From the NCBI GenBank assembly GCA_937873665.1, contig CALMYW010000250.1, forward strand, positions 1-8,858: 8,858 bases of DNA, given 5' to 3'. The notes beneath the pieces are model-generated. The model saw only the letters and a list, made by a program, of their open reading frames with translations, did not search any database and had not been told where the DNA came from. Origin of the DNA: an uncultured Sphingorhabdus sp. Its GTDB lineage: Bacteria > Pseudomonadota > Alphaproteobacteria > Sphingomonadales > Sphingomonadaceae. Both the position numbers and the translations under genes were made by a program. Shown here piece by piece: positions 1 to 4,763 of the stretch; positions within the stretch are counted from its first letter, which is position 1, and every line of letters starts with the position of its first letter.

Positions 1-1
1 C

Positions 2-427
2 AGCGTCGAAAAACAGTCCGAGCCATTCAACTCTTCCTCCAGTTTCTACACACCCGGTAACGAGGTCATTTACACCATCAGTGTCGCTAACACTGGCGAG
101 GTCCCAACCGATGCCGACAGCTTGTTCATTGTCGATGCAATGCCCAGCGAGCTGGCCTTTTACAATGGTGACTACGATGGCGCTGGCCCCGCGAGCACAC
201 CGCTCGGGTTCGCGCAAACCGGAGCCGGCATGACCTTCAGCTATTCAACTGACGTAGCCTTCTCGAACGGCGCTACAGCACCACTGTCGTTTTCCGCCTG
301 CACATACACCCCAATCTCCGGTCACGATCCAAACGTGCGGTTTATCTGCCTCAACCCCAAAGGGCAGCTTGAGGCTTCAACACCGCAGTCTGCCGCCACT
401 TTCCGGTTCCGCGCACGGATCCAATAG
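2..427 (+). CDS. C-terminal part of a DUF11-type repeat surface protein (5' end outside window)
   Basis: An open frame runs from the left edge to a TAG at 425-427, giving about 141 residues with no start inside the window. Visible residues about 17-60 read TPGNEVIYTISVANTG, then a linker, then LFIVDAMPSELAF. This is the layout of the DUF11/conserved-repeat beta-sandwich found in large secreted or outer-surface bacterial proteins: a 'G..v.Yti.v.NtG' strand pair followed by a 'D.lP..l.f' strand. The tail (PNVRFICLNPKGQL...SAATFRFRARIQ) also alternates like beta strands and ends in an aromatic/basic strand. No LPXTG, autotransporter barrel or other sorting signal is visible. Such domains usually occur in tandem, so the full protein is probably much longer. 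The family call rests on motif recognition alone. The role (surface or extracellular structural protein) is inferred from the family. Confidence 0.7.
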   Translation, partial: SVEKQSEPFNSSSSFYTPGNEVIYTISVANTGEVPTDADSLFIVDAMPSELAFYNGDYDGAGPASTPLGFAQTGAGMTFSYSTDVAFSNGATAPLSFSACTYTPISGHDPNVRFICLNPKGQLEASTPQSAATFRFRARIQ

Positions 428-723
428 GCCGTGGTCCCCTGCCTGTTTGCAAACCGGGGAGTCCGGTTCCGGCTGCCGATCCGCCTCGGCGATCCTGTCG
501 ATCAACATAGTAGGGAACATATTACGTGAGGCGGTGATCAACCGCTCAGGATCATTCCTCCATGAGGCAACACGGCTCTCATCCTGATTGTCGCGCGACA
601 GCCGCGCGCCAAGTCTGGTTGCCCAGACCATGCGATCGCCCGCGGGAAATATCCTGACGATCCGACCAAGGCGACAAGATTGCCGACAGCCGCTGAAGAT
701 GCGGCCGGGCAAGACTGGCTGTT
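428..723 (-). other. Gene-free stretch with a coding-like minus-strand remnant, unidentified
   Basis: No intact gene is seen between the surface-protein stop and the palindrome at 724-760. On the minus strand one frame stays open through the stretch without a usable start. It reads plausibly as protein (for example RIVRIFPAGDRMVWATRLGA, then WRNDPERLITASRNMFPTM and LIDRIAEAD), with ordinary codon choice and a mixed polar/hydrophobic pattern. I do not recognise the family. The frame continues rightwards into the left RES toxin in a different phase, so any gene here is broken or fused out of frame. It is best read as a decayed gene fragment left by an insertion. A weak 6-bp stem (AACCGG/CCGGTT, 452-468) lies just after the surface-protein stop but lacks a T-run, so it is not called a terminator. 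Confidence 0.3.
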
Positions 724-760
724 CCTTGCAGATCAAAATCACTGATTTTGATCTGCAAGG
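724..760. repeat. Perfect 37-bp palindrome (18-bp arms, 1-bp centre)
   Basis: The left arm CCTTGCAGATCAAAATCA (724-741) and right arm TGATTTTGATCTGCAAGG (743-760) are exact reverse complements around a single C at 742. The arms are AT-rich at the centre, unlike the GC-rich surroundings. The palindrome sits 49 bp beyond the stop of the left RES toxin, so a transcript of that operon would carry it as a very stable 3' hairpin. There is no T-run on either side, so it is not a textbook intrinsic terminator. Alternatives are a fused pair of insertion-sequence ends left after excision, or a protein-binding or recombination site. The arms were not seen elsewhere in the window. Confidence 0.85.
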
Positions 761-809
761 ATAATTGAGCCAGAGAATGATGGCCCTGTTCCTGGCCGCA
801 ATGCAGACT

Positions 810-1298
810 TTACCGAAGGCCAAGCCGGTCGTCGTCATCAACAAGTGCGACGCGCCCGTCCCAGTCCCACAAGACCAGATTGAGCGCGTCCGCAGGGGCA
901 CCGCGGGCGTAGCTCGGGACAACGATGCCAGCATAGCCCCGTGCGATCGCGGCTTCTGCCAGATCCTGTGTCGGGACCGGCTTGCCTGAGAGCATCCGAT
1001 CACGCCACGCCGGGTCGACAAGCTCAGCCGGTGTGATACCGAAAGGCCGCAATGCAGCCGCATCGCGGCCATCGAGTAACGGTCCGATGTCGGCCTGATA
1101 AGCGACCAGCGTGGTGGGTTGGAGTGTGCCAACCTGATTGGCCTCGCGCAGCGCGGTCTCAGGGGCGAGGGAAGTATAGAGGGCCGTGCGCCCGATGCGA
1201 TTGAACCGTCCGCCAAACCTGGCCGCCCCCTCCCCTGAGAGGGGTTCGCGGGACCAAACCGGATTATGGGCGCGGTAGAGCAGCCCGGTAAAATGCAT
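810..1298 (-). CDS. RES-domain toxin, short ParT/MbcT-like form (predicted NAD+-consuming enzyme)
   Basis: This 162-aa protein is a full-length short RES domain. Residues 8-9 (YR) open the fold. Residues 22-33 (GEGAARFGGRFN) are the signature glycine/arginine loop, with the RES arginine at about R31. Tyr41 and Glu52 (in ALREAN) match the conserved tyrosine and glutamate. Ser129 in VVPSYAR followed by N140 matches the serine and its downstream asparagine. Characterised RES toxins act on NAD+: MbcT phosphorolyses it and Pseudomonas Res depletes it. ParT instead modifies phosphoribosyl pyrophosphate synthetase. Which reaction applies here cannot be read from sequence. The ATG lies 4 nt after the TAG of the antitoxin gene, and no Shine-Dalgarno sequence is visible before it, so translation probably depends on re-initiation from the antitoxin. 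All catalytic positions look intact. Confidence 0.9.
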   Translation of the reverse strand: MHFTGLLYRAHNPVWSREPLSGEGAARFGGRFNRIGRTALYTSLAPETALREANQVGTLQPTTLVAYQADIGPLLDGRDAAALRPFGITPAELVDPAWRDRMLSGKPVPTQDLAEAAIARGYAGIVVPSYARGAPADALNLVLWDWDGRVALVDDDDRLGLR

Positions 1299-1302
1299 TG
1301 GA

Positions 1303-1653
1303 CTAGGCGTGGACGCCGGCGTCGACCGCGTCGATATAGGTCAGCACGTCATCGGCCCGGTTGCTCTGTACCAGCTGCATGGCGGTCTGGCCCGAGAAAC
1401 CCGGCAGCGGTTCCGAGCGGTACCAGGCGTAGGCCAGCAGCGCCGAGCCCAAGCGCGGCTCCACCTTGTTCAGCACCTCGACCATCTGGCGAAGGCGTCG
1501 CTGGGTGCGTGTCGACGCGATCCGGTCTTTGCGCTGGATCGCGTCCTTGCCGAGGCCCAGCGAGCGTGCAAGTTCGTCGCTGGTCGTGCGCAGCGCGTCG
1601 ACGATCTTGCGCGGAGCAAACGCGCCGTTGTCAGCGTAGTTTTGAATCGCCAT
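1303..1653 (-). CDS. Xre/MbcA/ParS-family antitoxin of the left RES module
   Basis: This 116-aa protein is the usual partner of a RES toxin. The N-terminal two thirds is helical, with a helix-turn-helix-like segment (about residues 22-42, TTSDELARSLGLGKDAIQRK) of the Xre/ParS kind. The C-terminal region (about 74-116, AYAWYRSEPLPGFSGQTAMQ through YIDAVDAGVHA) is the DUF2384-type toxin-binding domain, with the typical tryptophan, 'GF.G.TAM.L' and terminal 'I..G..A' pattern. By family, the C-terminus blocks the RES active site and the HTH represses the operon promoter. The gene comes first in the operon, 4 nt ahead of the toxin. A GGGAAAG stretch 6 nt upstream of the ATG is a possible weak ribosome binding site. 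An inverted repeat 20-37 bp upstream is the likely autoregulatory operator. Confidence 0.88.
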   Translation of the reverse strand: MAIQNYADNGAFAPRKIVDALRTTSDELARSLGLGKDAIQRKDRIASTRTQRRLRQMVEVLNKVEPRLGSALLAYAWYRSEPLPGFSGQTAMQLVQSNRADDVLTYIDAVDAGVHA

Positions 1654-1672
1654 TGCACTTTCCCACTAATTA

Positions 1673-1690
1673 TGACGCAAAATAGCGTCA
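1673..1690. promoter_or_regulatory. Inverted repeat, probable operator of the left antitoxin
   Basis: TGACGC (1673-1678) and GCGTCA (1685-1690) form a perfect 6-bp inverted repeat with a 6-nt AT-rich spacer. It starts 20 bp upstream of the antitoxin ATG on the minus strand. Read on the minus strand, the region also has a -35-like TTGACG (1691-1686), with only a poor -10 (TAGTGG) at 17-nt spacing. A CATAAT at 1674-1669 would be a better -10 but lacks a good -35. Xre-type antitoxins bind such repeats to repress their own operon, so the operator call is inferred from position and symmetry. Confidence 0.5.
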
Positions 1691-1692
1691 AT

Positions 1693-1951
1693 TTTTGCGG
1701 CGATCAAGGTTTGCTGTGCCAGACCCAGCAGGTGTTCCGGTTTTACCGAAGAAGTTACCCGCTCTCACAAGACCACGGCCTGCAGTTCGTTCGCACCGGG
1801 AAGGCCCTCTTGTGCCGGCATAACGCAGAAGGGCTCGAGCTTGCTGTCCGTCCACCGCAACCGTGACCGTGACCCTGGAACTCACCACCAACTCCGCCGG
1901 GGTCGGTATCGTAGAGGCGCTGCCCCCAAAAGAATGTTTAGTTTCTGATCT
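1693..1951. other. Intergenic stretch between the divergent toxin-antitoxin operons
   Basis: About 260 bp with no supported gene. Short open stretches look mildly coding-like. On plus, the frame ending at a TGA near 1968 gives STATVTVTLELTTNSAGVGI followed by VEALPP. On minus, a frame reads DSKLEPFCVMPAQEGLPGAN and then stops. Neither has a plausible start with a ribosome binding site or a recognised family. The stretch is longer than needed for two divergent promoters, so it may contain fragments of an older gene. No tRNA, repeat array or strong hairpin is seen. Confidence 0.3.
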
Positions 1952-1979
1952 TTCATTGACATTTTGAGGGCATAATGAA
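1952..1979 (+). promoter_or_regulatory. Promoter/operator region of the right antitoxin
   Basis: TTCATT (1952-1957) and AATGAA (1974-1979) form a 6-bp inverted repeat across 16 nt, starting about 54 bp upstream of the right antitoxin ATG. A consensus TTGACA lies at 1956-1961 and a -10-like CATAAT at 1971-1976, but they are only 9 nt apart, so they cannot be one standard sigma-70 promoter. At 17-nt spacing from TTGACA the sequence is ACAAAT. The exact promoter is therefore unresolved. Symmetry and position make this the likely autoregulatory site. Confidence 0.4.
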
Positions 1980-1992
1980 CAAATGACGGCTC

Positions 1993-1997
1993 AGGAG
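1993..1997 (+). promoter_or_regulatory. Ribosome binding site of the right antitoxin, inside a small palindrome
   Basis: AGGAG lies 8 nt before the ATG at 2006, a near-ideal Shine-Dalgarno sequence that fixes this start. It overlaps the palindromic sequence GGCTC-AG-GAGCC (1988-1999). The 2-nt centre is too small for a clean hairpin, so the symmetry is more likely a protein-binding half-site or chance. Confidence 0.7.
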
Positions 1998-2005
1998 CCA
2001 AGAGT

Positions 2006-2392
2006 ATGCAAGCTGGAAACATTGCCAGACATCCTGATCGCAAGGATCTGACCGGGCCTGCCCTGCGGACTTTCTTCAAGATCGCCGAGGCCTGGGGACT
2101 GAAGGAGCAGGAGCAGATGCGTGTCCTCGGGCTCGATAGCCGCTCGACCTTCCAGTCCTGGAAGCGCGGCGCAGTGGCGGCGATCCCGAAGGATGCGCTT
2201 GAGCGCATTTCCTACGTGATGGGTATCTACAAGGGCTTGCAAATTCTATTGCCCAAAAGCGCCAACGAGTGGGTACGCAAGCCAAACAAGGCGAGTGTGT
2301 TCGGTGGCCGGACCGCGATCGATCGCATGACCTCGGGCAATGTCGCTGACCTCTATGTGGTGCGCCAGTATATCGACGCTCAGCGCGGATGA
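2006..2392 (+). CDS. Xre/MbcA/ParS-family antitoxin of the right RES module
   Basis: A 128-aa antitoxin. Residues about 17-55 (GPALRTFFKIAEAWGLKEQE and following, to SWKRG) form the MbcA-like N-terminal helical HTH region. Here the antitoxin senses a regular helix pattern with LGLDSRSTFQSWKRG as the recognition part. Residues about 86-127 (NEWVRKPNKASVFGGRTAID, RM.SGN..DLY.VRQYID) are the DUF2384 toxin-binding domain, with its conserved Trp, 'F.GG.TA' and terminal 'VR.YIDA.RG'. By family it neutralises the downstream RES toxin and represses its own promoter. The start is set by the AGGAG at 1993. The stop codon overlaps the toxin start as ATGA (2389-2392), so the two are translationally coupled. 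It shows little resemblance to the left antitoxin beyond the shared domain plan. Confidence 0.9.
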   Translation: MQAGNIARHPDRKDLTGPALRTFFKIAEAWGLKEQEQMRVLGLDSRSTFQSWKRGAVAAIPKDALERISYVMGIYKGLQILLPKSANEWVRKPNKASVFGGRTAIDRMTSGNVADLYVVRQYIDAQRG

Positions 2393-3072
2393 GCGACCTT
2401 CCCGTTGCCAGGATAGAGTGGCGACCTTGCTATCGGATCGTTCCCAGCCGGTTCCCGCCGGTTGGGCTGTTTGATGCGGTCGCCGATCCCGATGATCTGG
2501 AAGCCGTCTTCCAGATCGAGGCCATGACCAACGACCGTCTTCGCGACGAAGTCGGCGAGATTTCCCTGGTGCCGACCGAAGACCGCGTTTCAGGCCCCGG
2601 GACTACGCCGATCATGGCGGCTTTCACGCATCTCAAGCCAGATGGCGATCGCTTTACCGATGGCAGTTACGGCGTGTTCTATGCCAGTCAGAACCTCGAA
2701 ACAGCGGTTGCGGAGACAAAGCATCACCGCATCCGTTTTCTTGAGGCGACCGATGAGCCGGCGCAGGAACTCGATATGCGGGTCTATGCAGTGGATCTGA
2801 GAGCTGACCTCCATGACATTCGCGGGATGCAAGCGAGCATCCCAACCTGGTATCACCCTACGCGCTACGCCATGTCGCAAGAAATGGCGCGGGGGCTCAG
2901 GCAATCCGGCTCCGACGGGATCGTTTATGACAGTGTCCGCCATGATGGCGGCGAATGCGCAGCGGTATTCCGGCCTCGGCTCCTGTCCAATTGCCGGCAG
3001 GAACGCCATCTCTGCTACGTCTGGGACGGGCAGACGATCGCCATGATCTACGAGAAAAAGAACTTCGGCTAA
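2389..3072 (+). CDS. RES-domain toxin, long form (predicted NAD+-consuming enzyme)
   Basis: A 227-aa protein of the longer RES subfamily. Residues 11-24 (WRPCYRIVPSRFPP) and 44-52 (EAMTNDRLR) are the N-terminal elements of this form. Residues 86-99 (GDRFTDGSYGVFYA) correspond to the 'G.RF..G..gv.Ya' core, with Tyr98. Glu109 (in TAVAET) is the conserved glutamate. Ser182 in YDSVR, followed by HDGGECAAVFRP, supplies the serine and C-terminal core. By family it consumes NAD+ (MbcT-type phosphorolysis or Res-type depletion), arresting growth when unchecked. It overlaps the antitoxin by 4 bp. Its TAA (3070-3072) is followed one base later by the end of an insertion sequence, so the natural 3' flank is lost although the coding region appears complete. 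The C-terminal extension (about 200-227) is consistent with long relatives. Confidence 0.9.
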   Translation: MSDLPVARIEWRPCYRIVPSRFPPVGLFDAVADPDDLEAVFQIEAMTNDRLRDEVGEISLVPTEDRVSGPGTTPIMAAFTHLKPDGDRFTDGSYGVFYASQNLETAVAETKHHRIRFLEATDEPAQELDMRVYAVDLRADLHDIRGMQASIPTWYHPTRYAMSQEMARGLRQSGSDGIVYDSVRHDGGECAAVFRPRLLSNCRQERHLCYVWDGQTIAMIYEKKNFG

Positions 3073-3073
3073 C

Positions 3074-3455
3074 TGACCTTGCCCTCGTTGTGCGTCTCCC
3101 TTGACATTGCGACTAAGCTGCCAAGCTGATTTGTCCGGCAAGCCATTTCTGTTCGAAGGCCATCGGGCTGGTATAGCCCAGCATCAAATGCAGCCTTCGA
3201 TGATTGCAGAACCAATCCAGTCCATCACCTCGTCCTTGGCCTGACGCCGCGTGGCGAAGCGCATACCGTGGAGCCGGTCGACCTTCAGCAAACCGACCGG
3301 AAGATCAGACCAGGTGCCGGGCGCCGCCGGAACCAGACCAACCGCAACGCCTCCATCACCAGCGCCCGTGTCAGACGCTGGCCCATTGCAAAGCGGCGCA
3401 CCTGCCGATTGAACAGGTCGATGACGACGGCGAGGTAAAGCCAGCCCTCGCAAGG
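3074..3455 (-). mobile_element. Remnant of an IS3-family insertion sequence (orfB transposase 3' part, internally deleted)
   Basis: Minus-strand translation gives recognisable OrfB pieces in order. EGWLYLAVVIDLFNRQVRRF and then AMGQRLTRALVMEALRLVWF run from about 3449 to 3304, and LKVDRLHGMRFATRRQAKDE to about 3224. After a one-base frameshift near 3213-3217 comes NHRRLHLMLGYTSPMAFEQK, then a stop at about 3122-3124. The sequence from TGACCTTGCCC at 3074 is the expected terminal end. Near 3300 the frame jumps from GLIFRS straight to the HG.RFATR region. The segment holding the second Asp and the Glu of the DDE triad is deleted. The first Asp lies beyond the left break near 3455. All three catalytic residues are thus absent and the element cannot move by itself. 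It inserted one base after the right toxin's stop codon. Confidence 0.8.
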
Positions 3456-3486
3456 GGGGCCCTTTTGCGTGCCGACAGGGGGGCCC
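3454..3486 (+). repeat. Two direct copies of GGGGGGCCC at the edge of the insertion-sequence remnant
   Basis: GGGGGGCCC occurs at 3454-3462 and again at 3478-3486, with 15 bp between. The first copy lies exactly where transposase similarity ends. Short identical repeats at a breakpoint fit a slippage or deletion event that removed the other end of the element. It could also be chance or a target duplication of another element. Confidence 0.45.
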
Positions 3487-3567
3487 GATTGGACGCCTAT
3501 TCACATCCGGAACCCGAAGAAAACGAGGTCAGCTTCCTCAAGTTGCCGCTGAACAGGCTCTGACGCG

Positions 3568-3999
3568 ATGGCGCTCGGAACCATCCAGTATTTGCTCAGT
3601 GCAGGGTCAGGCGGCCCGGTCGGGGGGGCGCTCACCGAAGCTCAGTTGAAGTCGGTGATATATGCTGGTGAAGCCCATGTCGCCCATCTCGATGGACGCT
3701 GGACCATCGATGCAACCTAAGAAAAGGTCGAGGCTGCACCCGGCGTCTGCAAGGCGGCCGTCCGCTTTCGCAAGGGCACGTTGATCGAGCTCGATCAGAG
3801 CATCCTTTTCACGACCTATGCCACGCTACACAGCGATGCTCGTGTTGGCCCGGTTTCGCGGGTTCAGCAGATCGTCGATTGGCTGGGACACAACTTCGAT
3901 GGAGTCATTGTCTTCGACGAGAGCCATGCGTTGCAGTATGCTGGTGGCGGCAAGACCGAACGCAGCGCGGCGGCATGCTTGCTACATGATGCAGGTTGA
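3568..3999 (+). pseudogene. Truncated strawberry-notch-type helicase fragment (methylase/helicase of mobile DNA)
   Basis: One frame reads GGALTEAQLKSVIYAGEAHV, LDGRWTIDAT, then an in-frame TAA (3718-3720), then EKVEAAPGVCKAAVRFRKGT, LIELDQSILFTTYATL, VSRVQQIVDWLGHNFDGVIV and FDESHALQYAGGGKTER. The wording matches the strawberry-notch helicase region of the large plasmid/phage-borne methylase-helicase proteins, with FDESHA as the DEAD/DEAH box (motif II). In intact relatives the Walker A loop lies between the 'VRFR.G' stretch and the 'ILFTTYATL' stretch. Here these are almost adjacent, so the P-loop segment appears deleted, perhaps between two 'RFR.G' coding repeats. Similarity fades after about 3965 and the frame ends at TGA 3997-3999. 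The N-terminal methylase and C-terminal helicase halves are absent. The missing P-loop is judged from memory of the family. Confidence 0.7.
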
Positions 4000-4050
4000 G
4001 TTTGACGGGGTCCGACACCTGATAGACCAATTCGCCAACCTCCGCGTCTG

Positions 4051-4689
4051 TCAAAGTGGCTTTCCGTCACGATCCAACAGCTCAATCCGGTATGAGCAAC
4101 CGTAAAGGGTCTTTCCCGGATGGCTGGTGACGTTTGAGATAGACCGCGCGATCACGGTGTGCGTGCCCAATCCGCCTGGCTCGTTCGCCGGCTCAGTTAC
4201 ATCGGCGAGGATGCGCTGACCGAGGAATTTGCGAAACGGCGTCTCCGCTTCGACTTCGTCACGGGTGGCAACACCAGCGGCTTGGACGGCACTGGCGATT
4301 TCCGCGATGGCGGCATCGCTGTCCAGTGCGTTGACGATGCCTTCTTCCCTGGCGATCCGGGCGGGGTCGGCAAGATCCAATATTGCCATGATCCCGCTGG
4401 AGCTGAACGCGATCCGGCGCGTCGACCACGTGCCAGTAACCAGCACCGGCTGCGGCAACTCATATTCGGCGAGGAACGGATTGGGGCTCTCGATCCTTCG
4501 CCAGCCGAAGCGCTCAGCCAGCTTCTCCTCGCCGCTCAGGGCCCAGGCGAAGGCATTGTAGCTCGGGGCGCCGAGGTGGCAGTTGATGGCATCGGCAATA
4601 TCGACCTCGGCCGGATCGAAGTCAGCCCCGTCCGAAGCTGGCGCAGGGGACGCTGCGAGCAATAACAAAACGACGGCTTGGCGCAGCAT
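4051..4689 (-). CDS. Secreted protein of unknown function (212 aa)
   Basis: Residues 1-19 (MLRQAVVLLLLAASPAPAS) form a standard Sec signal peptide with probable cleavage after APA or PAS, so the mature protein should be periplasmic or exported. The mature part is mixed alpha/beta with two cysteines (C37 and C198) that could pair in the periplasm. The N-terminal part (PAEVDIADAINCHLGAPSYN) and the central GTWSTRRIAFSSSGIMAILD read as well-folded sequence. No family is recognised. The TGA at 4051 lies about 50 bp from the end of the helicase remnant, so the gene is the first intact one beside the mobile DNA. Its C-terminus (RIELLDRDGKPL) looks natural rather than cut. The start is the only ATG before the signal peptide. 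A small 5-bp stem (4694-4707) lies just upstream. Confidence 0.75.
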   Translation of the reverse strand: MLRQAVVLLLLAASPAPASDGADFDPAEVDIADAINCHLGAPSYNAFAWALSGEEKLAERFGWRRIESPNPFLAEYELPQPVLVTGTWSTRRIAFSSSGIMAILDLADPARIAREEGIVNALDSDAAIAEIASAVQAAGVATRDEVEAETPFRKFLGQRILADVTEPANEPGGLGTHTVIARSISNVTSHPGKTLYGCSYRIELLDRDGKPL

Positions 4690-4763
4690 ACCTATCGGCT
4701 AACCGATCACGACGTCCCTAACAAGCACTGGCGCTCATCCGCTGGTTGCGCGATGGCCGGGTT

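Noticed and set aside
724..760. Palindrome as an intrinsic transcription terminator
   Set aside because: No T-run follows on either strand and the stem centre is AT-rich, so it was listed as a repeat of unknown role.
377..1216. Long minus-strand open frame (279 codons) spanning the left toxin
   Set aside because: Its upstream half is the out-of-phase shadow of the RES toxin, which has clear family motifs in the other frame. Only the part left of the palindrome looks coding-like and is listed as a remnant.
1309..1866. Plus-strand open frame opposite the left antitoxin (185 codons)
   Set aside because: It is antisense to a well-supported antitoxin gene, has no ribosome binding site, and its composition follows the GC pattern of the real strand.
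2590..3141. Minus-strand open frame opposite the long RES toxin (183 codons)
   Set aside because: It is antisense to a gene with complete RES motifs, crosses the insertion-sequence junction, and has no recognisable domain.
3204..3563. Plus-strand open frame across the insertion-sequence remnant
   Set aside because: It is antisense to recognisable transposase pieces and runs across the breakpoint into unrelated sequence.
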